Shown here: positions 18,189 to 26,986 of the stretch, piece by piece
Numbering within the stretch: the stretch's first letter is position 1
How the letters are laid out: each line of letters opens with the position of its first letter
Assembly: GCA_002278855.1 (NCBI GenBank)
Contig: NCGG01000016.1
Coordinates: forward strand, 1 to 64,000
Length of the DNA stretch: 64,000 bases
Direction: 5' to 3'
Source of the DNA: Sphingomonadales bacterium 28-55-16
Lineage (GTDB): Bacteria; Pseudomonadota; Alphaproteobacteria; Sphingomonadales; Sphingomonadaceae
Made by a program: the position numbers and the translations under genes
Notes under the pieces: generated by a model
Seen by the model: the letters and a program-made list of their open reading frames with translations, nothing else
What the model was told of the DNA's origin: nothing
Database searches by the model: none

Positions 18189-18947
18189 ATGTCTTCACAC
18201 AAAAGCCACCGTCGCCGTGGTGCAGCGGTCACAAGCGGCAATCCGAAATTTTATGGACGGCATGCCGTCTATGCCGCGCTCGACAATCCCGAACGCCGCC
18301 TGATCAATCTATGGGGCACGCGAGAGGAAATCGGCAAGATCGTCGTACCCGACGGACTTACCGTGCAATATGCGGAAGTGAATGATTTGGGGCGCTTTGT
18401 GCCTAAAGATGCGCCGCATCAAGGCCTTGTACTGGAAGTTGCGCCGCTTGAAGATGTCTGGCTGACCGATGCGCTCGCTATTGCGAATGATGACAACCGG
18501 CCTTTGCTCATTCTCGATCAAGTGACCGATCCGCACAATGTCGGCGCGATTTTCCGGACCGCGGCGGCCTTTGGTGCTGTCGCAGTCGTCACCCAAGACA
18601 GGCACTCCCCCCCCGAATCTGGCGCTCTGGCCAAGGCAGCATCCGGCGGATTGGAAGTCATGCCTTGGGTGCGTGTCGTTAACCTTGCCCGCGCGCTGGA
18701 AGAAATTGCAGAGGCTGGCTATTGGCGAATCGGCCTAACGGGCCATGCAGAAGTAACATTGGACCAAGCGCTCACACCAGGACGCAACGCGCTTGTGCTC
18801 GGTGCGGAAGGCGACGGCATGCGCCACAATATCCAGGAGCATTGTGACCAGCTCGCAAAATTGCCGATGAGCGGACAGATGGAATCGCTGAACGTGTCGA
18901 ACGCCGCGGCGATTGCGCTGTATGCGGCGACCGTACGGCGCGGATGA
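18189..18947 (+). CDS. rlmB: SpoU-family rRNA 2'-O-methyltransferase (RlmB/TrmH type)
   Basis: This 252-residue protein has an N-terminal substrate-binding part (GNPKFYGRHAVYAAL, typical of RlmB). The SPOUT knot motifs are LILDQVTDPHNVGAIFRTA, LGAEGDGM and LNVSNAAAIALY. RlmB methylates G2251 of 23S rRNA with S-adenosylmethionine. The N-terminal RlmB-like segment favours this over the tRNA enzyme TrmH. The glycosylase gene starts 13 bases downstream, so they form an operon. Confidence 0.92.
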   Translation: MSSHKSHRRRGAAVTSGNPKFYGRHAVYAALDNPERRLINLWGTREEIGKIVVPDGLTVQYAEVNDLGRFVPKDAPHQGLVLEVAPLEDVWLTDALAIANDDNRPLLILDQVTDPHNVGAIFRTAAAFGAVAVVTQDRHSPPESGALAKAASGGLEVMPWVRVVNLARALEEIAEAGYWRIGLTGHAEVTLDQALTPGRNALVLGAEGDGMRHNIQEHCDQLAKLPMSGQMESLNVSNAAAIALYAATVRRG

Positions 18948-18960
18948 AGGGCGTGCGCTG

Positions 18961-19584
18961 ATGGGTATCCAGGCACAGCAACTGCATGCTGCACTTGACG
19001 CGTTGGCCGCGATTGAGCCGGGCATCGCCTCGGCGCTCGCCGTAACGGGCTATCCGGACGAACGGATACGCGCGCCCGGCTATGCGACATTGTTGCGCAC
19101 GATATTGGGGCAGCAAGTGAGCGTTGCGGCGGCTGCATCCGTGTGGAATAAGCTGGAGGCTCTGCTGGGTCCAGGATGCCCCCCAGAATGTTTGCTAGCG
19201 CAGGATTTCGATGCGCTGCGCGGTTGTGGTCTAAGCCGACAGAAACAGGGTTATGTCCGTTCGCTCGCGGAACTGATCCTCTCGGGCGCATTGCCGCTCG
19301 ATGCTTTGCCTGCCGATGATGAGGAGGCGATTGCCTATCTGACCCAAGTGAAGGGCATTGGCCGCTGGTCGGCAGAAATCTATCTGCTGTTTGCCGAAGG
19401 CCGCACCGACATTTGGCCCGCAGGTGACCTTGCGGTGCAAGAAGGCGTTGGCCGCTTGTTAAAACTTGAAGCGCGGCCGTCCGAGAAGGAAATCCGTGTC
19501 ATCGCCGAACGGTGGCGACCACATCGCGGCGCGGCAGCGATTTTTACGTGGCATATCTACGCCAAGGGCTTCCAAGCAATTTAG
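18961..19584 (+). CDS. AlkA-type DNA-3-methyladenine glycosylase (HhH-GPD)
   Basis: This is a compact 207-residue member of the HhH-GPD superfamily. It has the helix-hairpin-helix (LTQVKGIGRWSAEIYLLFA, about 127-145) and, downstream, the catalytic aspartate in WPAGDLAVQ (D156). The ILGQQVSVAAA motif typical of AlkA-like enzymes is at about 48-58. It excises alkylated bases in base excision repair. It lacks the N-terminal AlkA_N domain of the E. coli protein and resembles the short form. The ATG at 18961 was chosen because a longer frame would overlap rlmB. Confidence 0.9.
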   Translation: MGIQAQQLHAALDALAAIEPGIASALAVTGYPDERIRAPGYATLLRTILGQQVSVAAAASVWNKLEALLGPGCPPECLLAQDFDALRGCGLSRQKQGYVRSLAELILSGALPLDALPADDEEAIAYLTQVKGIGRWSAEIYLLFAEGRTDIWPAGDLAVQEGVGRLLKLEARPSEKEIRVIAERWRPHRGAAAIFTWHIYAKGFQAI

Positions 19585-20090
19585 GGCTTAAGGCCTGTGT
19601 TCAGGCCCATTACTTCCAACAAAAATGTCTTTGGCTTTTTTAAATAACGGCTTTGGCGGTTGACGCTCAGGCCAAGCAAGGCGGCAGCCTCCATCGCGAA
19701 ATGCACGCAGTTGCGCTTACCCAGATTGTAGCTTTTACCCGGCAAGCCGCGCCATTTTTCCACAAACGCCATGAAGCGCCTGTATTCGGCATCCGACATT
19801 TTTACCGAGAAATGCGGATTGCTGCGGGCGATATATTTGGCATCCTTGGTTTCGATCATGCCTTGGACTGACCCCATCAATATCGCGGGCGACACGCTTG
19901 TAGCGGTAAAACCATAATTGGTGTCGACGCCCTCCCCCGTCGCATCGACATGGCCTTTAAGCTTAACAAACGCGTGGGGAAAATGGTCGCCAAAATCATG
20001 GCTGTAGAAAGTTGCGACGACTTCACCTCTTGCAGAGGCGGGAAACTGGCTTAAAATCGCGATAATCAGCAACACCCAATACCGAAACAT
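19581..20090 (-). CDS. Exported protein of unknown function with His and Asn-Cys motifs
   Basis: This 169-residue product has a signal peptide (YWVLLIIAILSQFPASA). It has a conserved-looking HAFVKLKG segment (His near residue 39) and later GKRNCVHFAMEAAALLGL (Cys near 128). A His followed downstream by an Asn-Cys-x-His pair is reminiscent of permuted papain-fold peptidases (DUF4105-like), with the protein in the periplasm. That is an inference from motif order; I cannot name the family firmly. It converges on the glycosylase gene with a 4-base overlap of stops. Confidence 0.7.
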   Translation of the reverse strand: MFRYWVLLIIAILSQFPASARGEVVATFYSHDFGDHFPHAFVKLKGHVDATGEGVDTNYGFTATSVSPAILMGSVQGMIETKDAKYIARSNPHFSVKMSDAEYRRFMAFVEKWRGLPGKSYNLGKRNCVHFAMEAAALLGLSVNRQSRYLKKPKTFLLEVMGLNTGLKP

Positions 20091-20207
20091 AGGCCCTCCT
20101 TAGCGCCGCATGATCTATCCGGCCTGTGTGGCATCTGCAATAATCAGTTGACGTTTTGCACAAATTGATGTGGCTGACAGTTATGTGAATAAGAGGGAAT
20201 CATCATC

Positions 20208-21026
20208 ATGTCGGCAACACAAAAAAGCATATTTATCACGGGCGCTGCGTCTGGCCTTGGCCGCGAAGTCGCACGTTACTTTGCCGATGCGGGCTGGTTT
20301 ATCGGCCTTGCGGATATCGATGAAAAGGGACTGGACGAAACCGCTGCATTGTTGCCGGCCGGCCAATTTTCGCGCCACAAGCTGGATGTCGCTGACCGTG
20401 CGCAATGGAAAAAGGCCGTTGCCGCATTTGCGAAGCACACCAATGGCCATATGACCGTATTGTTCAACAATGCGGGTATTGGCGCGGGTGGTCCCATCCA
20501 GGACATGACCGATGAAGATATTGACCGCATGATCGCGATTAACCTGACTGGCGTCATCAGCGGCACGCGCGCATGTTTCGATCTACTCAAAAACACCCAA
20601 GACGCATGCGTTTTGTATACCAGCTCAGCCGCAGGCATTTACGGTTCGGCCGGCTTAAGCGTCTACAGCGCAACCAAATTCGCGGTGCGAGGACTGGCCG
20701 AGGCGCATGATATCGAATGGCGTCCATATGGCATTAAGTCACGCAGCCTAATGCCTGGCTTCATCGACACCAACATCATCGGTAATGTCGACGCCAGCAG
20801 CAACATGACGGGCAAGGAAAGGCTTCAGTCCGCTGGCGTCGAAGTCAGCCCTGTGTCGATCATTGGCCCCGCCGCATGGGAAGCAATCCATGGCGACAAG
20901 GTACACACGCCCGTGAATAAAATGGCAAAACAGCTGGCCTTTTCAGCGCGTTGGTTCCCCAACCGGTTGCGCAAACAACTGGGTCTGTTGGGCGGCCTTG
21001 GGGATGTGGTGCAACTTAAGCCGTAA
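20208..21026 (+). CDS. Short-chain dehydrogenase/reductase
   Basis: A 272-residue classical SDR. It has the cofactor motif [10 protein letters not shown] (TGxxxGxG), the NNAG segment ([11 protein letters not shown]), the catalytic serine in YTSSAAG, and the Tyr-Lys pair YSATK. The first strand lacks an obvious NADP-binding basic residue and has ADID at the end of strand 2 (LADID), which favours NAD. The substrate is unknown. It runs convergent to the pterin dehydratase gene, overlapping it by 11 bases. Confidence 0.9.
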   Translation: MSATQKSIFITGAASGLGREVARYFADAGWFIGLADIDEKGLDETAALLPAGQFSRHKLDVADRAQWKKAVAAFAKHTNGHMTVLFNNAGIGAGGPIQDMTDEDIDRMIAINLTGVISGTRACFDLLKNTQDACVLYTSSAAGIYGSAGLSVYSATKFAVRGLAEAHDIEWRPYGIKSRSLMPGFIDTNIIGNVDASSNMTGKERLQSAGVEVSPVSIIGPAAWEAIHGDKVHTPVNKMAKQLAFSARWFPNRLRKQLGLLGGLGDVVQLKP

Positions 21027-21309
21027 TGGCATCAATGGCGGTGGCGAGATCAATGTCACGTTGTGACAATCCGCCAGCGTCATGCGTTGTCAGCAAAATC
21101 TCGACGCGATTATAAACGTTGAACCATTCGGGATGATGGTCCGCTTTTTCGGCCAAGATCGCAACGCGGGTCATAAAACCAAACGCCTCGGCAAAATCGC
21201 CAAAGCGCAAGCTACGGCGGATGCCTTGGGCGTCCGCATCATAGGTCCATTGCGGCAGTTGGTGCATCGCGACGGCCCGGGCCGCCTCATCCAGTCTTGA
21301 AACCTGCAT
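21016..21309 (-). CDS. phhB: 4a-hydroxytetrahydrobiopterin dehydratase (PCD/DCoH)
   Basis: This 97-residue protein carries the pterin-4a-carbinolamine dehydratase signature: [31 protein letters not shown], which holds the catalytic histidines (the HHPEW pair and the TTH histidine). It recycles pterin cofactor for phenylalanine hydroxylase, or acts in molybdopterin metabolism. No phhA is adjacent. Length is standard. Confidence 0.93.
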   Translation of the reverse strand: MQVSRLDEAARAVAMHQLPQWTYDADAQGIRRSLRFGDFAEAFGFMTRVAILAEKADHHPEWFNVYNRVEILLTTHDAGGLSQRDIDLATAIDAITA

Positions 21310-21358
21310 TTAACAATCCTGCTTTTGCAATTGAACGAATATTTGCCTAAGTCGCGCT

Positions 21359-21970
21359 ATGGCCTCTCGTCAAGCATCCTCACCATCGCTTAGCGCTGAA
21401 AACATCGCGGTCATTCGCGGGAACAGACTTGTGTTGCGCGGCCTGACGGTGGCGGCGCGCCCTGGTGACATTATCTGGATCAGAGGCGCCAATGGATGTG
21501 GGAAATCCACGCTGCTGCGCCTTGTTGCAGGGTTGCTGTCCGCGACTTCGGGCATATTGAAGGCGGAGGGTCGCATTGCCCTTGCCGATGAAAGTCTGGC
21601 ACTCGATGCAAATTTGCCCCTTGAGCAGGCGTTACAATTTTGGGCGGACATGGACGGCGCATCCGCGGCGCAACGGAGCGCAGCGCTGACGGATATGGAT
21701 TTGCAGGATCTGGCACATATTCCGGTGCGCTTTCTGTCCACCGGTCAGCGCAAGCGCGCAAGCATTGCGCGGGTATTGGCGTCAAAGGCCGATATCTGGT
21801 TGCTTGACGAACCTTATAACGGCCTCGACACTACAAGCTGCGCGCGGCTTGACCAAGCAATCATTGCACATGCCGCTTCGCGCGGGATTGTTCTGGTTGC
21901 GGCGCATCAACCGCCGTCCATCAATGTCGCGCATAGCCTCGTGCTTGGCAACCAAGGCGTTGCCGCGTGA
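21359..21970 (+). CDS. ccmA: Cytochrome c biogenesis ABC transporter ATP-binding protein CcmA
   Basis: This 203-residue ABC ATPase has Walker A GANGCGKST (43-51), the signature LSTGQRKR and Walker B DIWLLDEP followed by YNGLD. The small size and the immediate overlap (GTGA) with ccmB identify it as CcmA, which with CcmB/CcmC/CcmD releases holo-CcmE for cytochrome c maturation. No other ccm gene is present here; alphaproteobacteria often split the set. Confidence 0.93.
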   Translation: MASRQASSPSLSAENIAVIRGNRLVLRGLTVAARPGDIIWIRGANGCGKSTLLRLVAGLLSATSGILKAEGRIALADESLALDANLPLEQALQFWADMDGASAAQRSAALTDMDLQDLAHIPVRFLSTGQRKRASIARVLASKADIWLLDEPYNGLDTTSCARLDQAIIAHAASRGIVLVAAHQPPSINVAHSLVLGNQGVAA

Positions 21971-22614
21971 AGGCCTTTAGCGCTCTGGTCGCCCGCGAAG
22001 TGCGCTTGGCATGGACAGGTGGTGGCTTGTGGCTTCCTATTGTCTTCTACCTCGCGGTCGCCACGCTTTTTCCCTTTATCACGGGTCCGGACAAGGCGCT
22101 GCTCGCGCGGACAGGTGGTGGTATATTGTGGATAGCGGCGCTGCTAGCGACGCTTTTGCCCATTGAACGCCTAATTCTGCCAGACCGTCAGTCGGGGGTG
22201 CTTGATCAATTGGCGCTGCGCGGTTGGTCCGATGAACTTGTCGCAACGGCCAAAATCGCAGGTCAAATTATTGCCTTTGCCGTGCCATTGCTGCTCGCAA
22301 CGGTGGTGGGATCAGCGCTGATTGGATTGCCGGAAGCGCAATTGGGCATTTTGCTGCTTGGCCTCGCGCTCGCTTTACCCGCATTGTCGGGGCTTTCGGT
22401 CATGATCGCGGCCCTTACGGCCGGTCTTAGCGGCGCGAGCGCGCTTGGCGGGTTGTTGCTCGTGCCACTCACCATTCCCTTGCTGATCTTTGGCGCAGGC
22501 ACTTTGGCGGAAGACCCCCGAAATGCCATGCAGTTGCTTGCGGCAACGTCGCTGGCGATAACGGCGCTGTCGCCCTTTGCGGCGGGCGCAGCGTTAAGGG
22601 CGGGGCGGATCTAG
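21967..22614 (+). CDS. ccmB: Heme exporter membrane protein CcmB
   Basis: This 215-residue, very hydrophobic protein has six predicted membrane segments. It has the CcmB features ARE(V)RLAWTGGG at the N-terminus and LPIERLILPDRQSGVLDQL in the first loop. The GTG start overlaps the ccmA stop, so translation is coupled. It forms the membrane part of the CcmAB complex. A strong terminator follows. Confidence 0.94.
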   Translation: MKAFSALVAREVRLAWTGGGLWLPIVFYLAVATLFPFITGPDKALLARTGGGILWIAALLATLLPIERLILPDRQSGVLDQLALRGWSDELVATAKIAGQIIAFAVPLLLATVVGSALIGLPEAQLGILLLGLALALPALSGLSVMIAALTAGLSGASALGGLLLVPLTIPLLIFGAGTLAEDPRNAMQLLAATSLAITALSPFAAGAALRAGRI

Positions 22615-22619
22615 CGTCC

Positions 22620-22652
22620 AAAAGCCCATGCACCATCTTTGCATGGGCTTTT
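22620..22652 (+). terminator. Rho-independent terminator after ccmB
   Basis: A 13-base arm AAAAGCCCATGCA pairs with TGCATGGGCTTTT around a 7-base loop, starting 6 bases after the ccmB stop. The symmetrical A and T runs allow it to work in both directions, so it can also serve the convergent SDR gene. Confidence 0.92.
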
Positions 22653-22681
22653 ATCCGCAATCAATTATCTAAAACGCAAAT

Positions 22682-23506
22682 TTATTGCGCAGAAATCTTC
22701 TGGGCATAGCCATCCGCCACCATCGCCTCGACCATGTCGAACAGCTTTTCTGGGTCCTGCGCACGCAGGACGGGAATGCTGGCTTCCATGCCTTCCGCGA
22801 TTGTAATTTCACGTTTTCCCGTGGCGACGGCGTCCCATATGCGGCTTGCAACCTCGTGCGGGTCGATCCCGTTTTCAATCGCGGCGTCGCTTATACCGCG
22901 CACGGAGCCATCGGCGTTGAGTGCATTGCGCGACACGTTGGTTTTGACGGAACCCGGCGCGACGACCAGAACCTTTACCCCCTGCCCGGCCACTTCGCTG
23001 CGCAGGGCATCGGCATAGCCAATCAGGCCGTGTTTTGCCGCACAATAAGCGGTGCGCATAGGAATGCCGGCCTTTCCTGCCACGCTGGAGATCATCACAA
23101 TCTGGCCGCTGCCACGGGCCACCATATGTGACAGCAGCGCCTGCGTCAGCGCAATCGGCGCGAGCAAATCGACATCAACAATGCGCTGGTAAACCGACAA
23201 ATCCGTGTCCACGGCCGGTGAGCGCTGCGAGATACCTGCATTATTGACCAGCACATCGACGCTGCCTTGAAACGCAATGGCCTGCGTCACTTTGTCGGCC
23301 AAGCCATCATAGTCCACGGTATCAAACGGCAAGATTAAACAACGCTCTGGTGCGCCCGTTTCATTCGCAACGCGGTGCAGTTCGGCAACATTGCGTCCAG
23401 ATAATATCGCACAACCACCGCTGGCGACAAAAGCCTTGGCCAGCGCTTCACCGATCCCCGACGATGCACCTGTGATCCATGCTGTTTTGTGTGTTTGATC
23501 CATCAT
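22682..23506 (-). CDS. Short-chain dehydrogenase/reductase (DHRS7-like)
   Basis: A 274-residue classical SDR. Motifs are TGASSGIGEALA, VNNAGIS, catalytic SSVAG and the Tyr-Lys pair YCAAK. The strand-2 end SGRN provides a basic residue, favouring NADPH. The C-terminal segment is longer than minimal SDRs, as in DHRS7-type lipid or steroid reductases. The substrate is unknown. It is a single gene on the minus strand, upstream-divergent from nfu. Confidence 0.9.
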   Translation of the reverse strand: MMDQTHKTAWITGASSGIGEALAKAFVASGGCAILSGRNVAELHRVANETGAPERCLILPFDTVDYDGLADKVTQAIAFQGSVDVLVNNAGISQRSPAVDTDLSVYQRIVDVDLLAPIALTQALLSHMVARGSGQIVMISSVAGKAGIPMRTAYCAAKHGLIGYADALRSEVAGQGVKVLVVAPGSVKTNVSRNALNADGSVRGISDAAIENGIDPHEVASRIWDAVATGKREITIAEGMEASIPVLRAQDPEKLFDMVEAMVADGYAQKISAQ

Positions 23507-23603
23507 AATTGCTCTCCTTGTTGCGTATTACGTCAACACAGGCTTGGCCGCTGTCAAGACATTCTGGCTTGCACTTTGCCATTCACCGCACCACATGCGG
23601 TTC

Positions 23604-24179
23604 ATGCTTATAGAAACCGAACTCACGCCGAATCCTTCGACCATCAAATTCCTGCCTGGCCGGGCGGTCATGGACACCGGAACGCGCGACTTTGCCTCGC
23701 CTGAAGAGGCGGAAGCCTCCCCTCTGGCCGAAGCGCTTTTTGCGCTGGGCGATGTCACGGGCGTGTTCTTCGGACATTCGTTCATTTCGGTAACGGCTGC
23801 CCCGGGCGTCGAATGGGCAAGCCTAAAGCCCGATGTGCTTGGTATATTGCTTGACCATTTCAGCGCCAATATGCCCTTGTTCAAGCCGGCAGCAGCCGGT
23901 TTCTCGGTGCCATCGGGTAATGCAGACTATCCGCTCGACGATCCCGAAGATGCCGACATTGTGGACCAGATCAAGGAATTGATCGAGACCCGCGTCCGCC
24001 CTGCGGTTGCCAATGATGGCGGCGATATCGTCTATCGTGGTTTTCAAAAGGGCGTGGTATTCTTGCAAATGCAAGGTGCCTGCGCAGGCTGCCCATCATC
24101 TTCGGCCACGCTGAAAAACGGAATTGAACAATTGCTCAAGCATTATGTTCCCGAAGTCACCGAAGTACGCGCGGCTTAA
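23604..24179 (+). CDS. nfuA: Nfu-type iron-sulfur cluster scaffold protein
   Basis: This 191-residue protein combines an Nfu N-terminal domain (MLIETELTPNPSTIKFLPGR) with a NifU C-terminal domain containing the cluster-binding CxxC (GACAGCPSSS). It carries a 4Fe-4S cluster to target enzymes. The start is uncertain: ATG 23604 matches the family's usual N-terminus, and ATG 23595 nine bases earlier is also possible; neither has a strong ribosome binding site. The nitroreductase gene follows 24 bases later. Confidence 0.93.
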   Translation: MLIETELTPNPSTIKFLPGRAVMDTGTRDFASPEEAEASPLAEALFALGDVTGVFFGHSFISVTAAPGVEWASLKPDVLGILLDHFSANMPLFKPAAAGFSVPSGNADYPLDDPEDADIVDQIKELIETRVRPAVANDGGDIVYRGFQKGVVFLQMQGACAGCPSSSATLKNGIEQLLKHYVPEVTEVRAA

Positions 24180-24203
24180 ACTTCCATTGCGAAAGTGAAT
24201 ATC

Positions 24204-24794
24204 ATGTCAGAACCATTGAACGATGCTGTACTTGACCAGCTTTTTCGGGAAGCGCGCAGCTATAATGGCTATTTGGATACGCCCGTCACGCAACAACAGC
24301 TGGAACAGATTTGGGATGTTATGAAATTTGGCCCGACATCGGCCAATTGTCTGCCTGCTCGGATCGTCTGGTGCACCAGTGACGCAGCCAAGCAAAAACT
24401 TGCCGCCTGCAGCATGCCAACCAATGGCGAAAAAATTCTTCAAGCGCCCGTGACGGCCATCATCGGGATGGATCTCGAATTTTATGAAAATCTGCCAGAC
24501 TTGTTTCCACACACCGACGCACGCAGCTGGTTTGTTGGCAATGATGCGCTGATTGAAAAAACGGCGTTCCGCAACAGCAGCCTGCAGGGCGCTTATTTCA
24601 TGCTGGCGGCCCGTGCGCTTGGGCTCGACACCGGGGCGATGTCGGGGTTCAACAATGCGGCGGTTGATGAAGCCTTTTTTGCAGGTACAAAAGTGCAGTC
24701 AAATTTCATCTGCACCTTGGGCTATGGTGACAAGGCAAGCATTTTTGAACGCAGCCCCCGCCCTGCATTTGACCGCTTTAACAGCGTTATCTGA
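24204..24794 (+). CDS. Nitroreductase-family protein, probable malonic semialdehyde reductase
   Basis: This 196-residue FMN-binding protein resembles RutE/YdfG-like nitroreductases: RSYNGYLDTPVT at the start, FGPTSANCLPARIVW as the flavin contact, and LGLDTGAMSGFN. RutE reduces malonic semialdehyde to 3-hydroxypropionate in pyrimidine degradation. No rut genes are nearby, so the in vivo substrate is open. ATG 24204 is used because GAAAG lies 9 bases upstream of it; a GTG at 24195 is an alternative. Confidence 0.88.
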   Translation: MSEPLNDAVLDQLFREARSYNGYLDTPVTQQQLEQIWDVMKFGPTSANCLPARIVWCTSDAAKQKLAACSMPTNGEKILQAPVTAIIGMDLEFYENLPDLFPHTDARSWFVGNDALIEKTAFRNSSLQGAYFMLAARALGLDTGAMSGFNNAAVDEAFFAGTKVQSNFICTLGYGDKASIFERSPRPAFDRFNSVI

Positions 24795-24817
24795 TACCGA
24801 AGCGGCAGCAAACGGTT

Positions 24818-25426
24818 ATGCGGACATTGGTCATAGATACCGCGACGCGGGCGTGCTCCGTCGCTTTATTCGACGGCCATGACCTCATATCGGCACGGCA
24901 TGAAGTTATCGGGCGTGGCCATGCGGAACGTTTACTCCCGCTTATCGCTGCATTGCCAGATAGCGGGAAGGCAGACCAAATTTGCGTGAATGTCGGGCCC
25001 GGAAGCTTTACGGGTATCCGCGTAGGTGTCGCTGCAGCAAAAGCGCTCGGTTTGGCATGGCATATTGATGTGCAAGGCTATGGCTGCCTCGCGCTGGTCG
25101 CCGCGATGGCCCGAACGCAAATGCCCGAACCGCTGCCAGTCGATGTGATTATGACCGGTGGCCATGGTGAGTATTTCTTTGAAGCTTTTGGCGCGGATGG
25201 GCAGTCAGTCGGTCCGGGACATTCAATTCTGCCGGGCGCCATATCATCGCTTTCCACCGCCGCAAATGTTGCAGGCGACATTGATCCGCAGCGCGTGAAC
25301 GGGATTTGGTTCGACCTCCTGCCTGATGCGCGCCATTGGGTTGCCCTTCCAACAGGCAGCGTCCTTCCGCCGAGCCCAATTTATGGCAGGGCGCCCGACG
25401 CGAAACCAGCGGCAACCCACCTATGA
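24818..25426 (+). CDS. tsaB: tRNA threonylcarbamoyladenosine biosynthesis protein TsaB
   Basis: This 202-residue actin-like protein has the TsaB N-terminus TLVIDTATRACSVALFD and the NVGPGSFTGIRVGVAAAKAL motif. It scaffolds TsaD/TsaE in making t6A37 on ANN-decoding tRNAs. It overlaps rimI by an ATGA, the common tsaB-rimI order. Compared with E. coli TsaB (231 aa) it is slightly short, normal for alphaproteobacteria. Confidence 0.95.
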   Translation: MRTLVIDTATRACSVALFDGHDLISARHEVIGRGHAERLLPLIAALPDSGKADQICVNVGPGSFTGIRVGVAAAKALGLAWHIDVQGYGCLALVAAMARTQMPEPLPVDVIMTGGHGEYFFEAFGADGQSVGPGHSILPGAISSLSTAANVAGDIDPQRVNGIWFDLLPDARHWVALPTGSVLPPSPIYGRAPDAKPAATHL

Positions 25427-25884
25427 TCAGGGTCGTTGATGGCGACGCGAACAATATTCCGGCCGTCATGTCGGTGATGAATGATGCATTCGACCCAGGT
25501 TTTGGCGAATCGTGGACGGGCGCGCAGTTGTTATCGACACTTGTTCTTCCGGATTGTCAGCTTTTAATAGCTATAGCTCAAGACAGTGTCTGCGGTTTTG
25601 CATTGAGCCGCTGGGTTCTTGATCATGAAGAACTGTTGATGATTGGGGTCCTGCAAAAATTTCAGGGCCAAGACATCGGCAAACTGCTTTTGTCCGAAAC
25701 AGTTTGTCGGGCACGCGCCGCAGAACGAACAAAATTATTCTTAGAGGTTCGTGATGGCAACAAAGCGTATGATTTCTATCTTAAATTTGGTTTCTTACCC
25801 ATTGGCCGTCGTAAAAATTACTACAAAAACGCCGGCGGCATAAGTCCAGATGCAATTACTATGGAGCTAAACCTACAATATTGA
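25423..25884 (+). CDS. rimI: Ribosomal-protein-alanine N-acetyltransferase RimI
   Basis: This 153-residue GNAT acetyltransferase has the acetyl-CoA binding pattern (Q/R)xxGxG in FQGQDIGKLLL and a C-terminal NKAYDFYLKFGF motif. RimI acetylates the N-terminal alanine of S18 and other proteins. ATG 25423 overlaps the tsaB stop, and the longer frame upstream is simply tsaB read in another frame. The codon usage looks more AT-rich towards the 3' end. Confidence 0.9.
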   Translation: MIRVVDGDANNIPAVMSVMNDAFDPGFGESWTGAQLLSTLVLPDCQLLIAIAQDSVCGFALSRWVLDHEELLMIGVLQKFQGQDIGKLLLSETVCRARAAERTKLFLEVRDGNKAYDFYLKFGFLPIGRRKNYYKNAGGISPDAITMELNLQY

Positions 25885-25976
25885 ATGCAACTTTAGGTGG
25901 ATATTGACGATTTAACTTGGTCCAGATAAAGGTTTAAAGATTAAAAAACAAAAAAACTGGGTCCGGAGAATTTAAA

Positions 25977-26411
25977 ATGTCACAAGAAAGTAACGATGTC
26001 ACCGAATTGTTAATTACACTGACCGCCGATATTGTCGCTGCCCATGTAAGCAACAACAGCGTCGCCGTTTCGGATGTATCAACCTTAATCTCTAACGTGC
26101 ACGCCGCACTCGCCGGAATTTCTGGCCCTGCGGTTGTAGCTGAAATTGTCTTGGAACCCGCGGTGCCCATCCGCAACTCTGTAAAGCGCGATTTTATTGT
26201 CTGCTTGGACGATGGAAAGAAGCTCAAAATGCTCAAGCGTCATCTTATGACACATTATGGCATGACGCCTGATGATTATCGCGCCAAATGGGGGCTGCCA
26301 GCCGATTATCCCATGGTTGCCCCTGCTTATGCCGAACAACGCCGTGAATTGGCCAAGGCGATTGGCCTGGGACGCGCGCCCGGATCCGGCCGTAAGAAAA
26401 AGGTAAAGTAA
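25977..26411 (+). CDS. MucR/Ros-family zinc-finger transcriptional regulator
   Basis: This 144-residue protein contains the prokaryotic zinc finger C-x2-D-x9-H-x3-H (C76, D79, H89, H93), followed by the family's [16 protein letters not shown] segment and a lysine/arginine-rich tail ([12 protein letters not shown]). MucR proteins bind AT-rich DNA as H-NS-like silencers controlling exopolysaccharide, motility and cell-cycle genes. The upstream 90 bases are AT-rich, consistent with the autoregulation known in this family. GGAG precedes the ATG by about 9 bases. Confidence 0.95.
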   Translation: MSQESNDVTELLITLTADIVAAHVSNNSVAVSDVSTLISNVHAALAGISGPAVVAEIVLEPAVPIRNSVKRDFIVCLDDGKKLKMLKRHLMTHYGMTPDDYRAKWGLPADYPMVAPAYAEQRRELAKAIGLGRAPGSGRKKKVK

Positions 26412-26436
26412 GCCTTTTGCTTATCTGGAAGAATAT

Positions 26437-26467
26437 AAGGCCGGGGACATCTCCGGCCTTTTTCTTT
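26437..26467 (+). terminator. Rho-independent terminator after mucR-family gene
   Basis: AAGGCCGG pairs with CCGGCCTT around an 8-base loop and is followed by TTTCTTT. It lies 25 bases after the stop codon and separates this gene from fur. Confidence 0.92.
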
Positions 26468-26490
26468 GACGAATCATAGGGTGACACTAA

Positions 26491-26925
26491 ATGTCTGTTA
26501 GGATGGATAACAAAATCGACATTGAGGCGCTCTGCAACGACCGGGGCCTGCGCATTACGGACCAGCGCCGCGTCATCGCGCGCGTCATTTCCGATGCAAC
26601 CGACCACCCTGATGTTGAGGAACTATATCGGCGCTCGTCCGCCATCGACCCCAAAATTTCGATCGCCACCGTGTACCGCACTGTTCGCCTTTTTGAGGAA
26701 GCGGGCATATTGGACCGCCATGATTTCGGTGATGGCCGCGCCCGGTATGAAGCATCGCCCGAAGCGCATCACGACCATCTCATTGATGTCGAAACCGGCA
26801 AGGTCGTCGAATTCGTCGACCCCGAGCTTGAGGCGTTGCAGAAAGTTATCGCCGAACGCCTTGGGTATCGGTTGGTCGACCATCGTATGGAGCTTTATGG
26901 CGTCGCCATCGACCGCAAGGATTGA
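26491..26925 (+). CDS. fur: Fur-family metalloregulator
   Basis: This 144-residue protein has the Fur winged-helix (LCNDRGLRITDQRRVIARVI, then VYRTVRLFEEAGIL) and the metal site region EAHHDHLIDVETGKVVEF. It lacks the C-terminal CxxC structural zinc motifs, as is usual for alphaproteobacterial Fur/Mur, so it may sense iron or manganese. Irr is less likely because the family-typical N-terminal heme motif is not seen. The next gene starts 61 bases downstream. Confidence 0.92.
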   Translation: MSVRMDNKIDIEALCNDRGLRITDQRRVIARVISDATDHPDVEELYRRSSAIDPKISIATVYRTVRLFEEAGILDRHDFGDGRARYEASPEAHHDHLIDVETGKVVEFVDPELEALQKVIAERLGYRLVDHRMELYGVAIDRKD

Positions 26926-26986
26926 ACGACGCAATCCAGCTGCGTTTGTCGCGGGGCAGTTCTTGTTTTTGGTCCGTCTGTTCATC

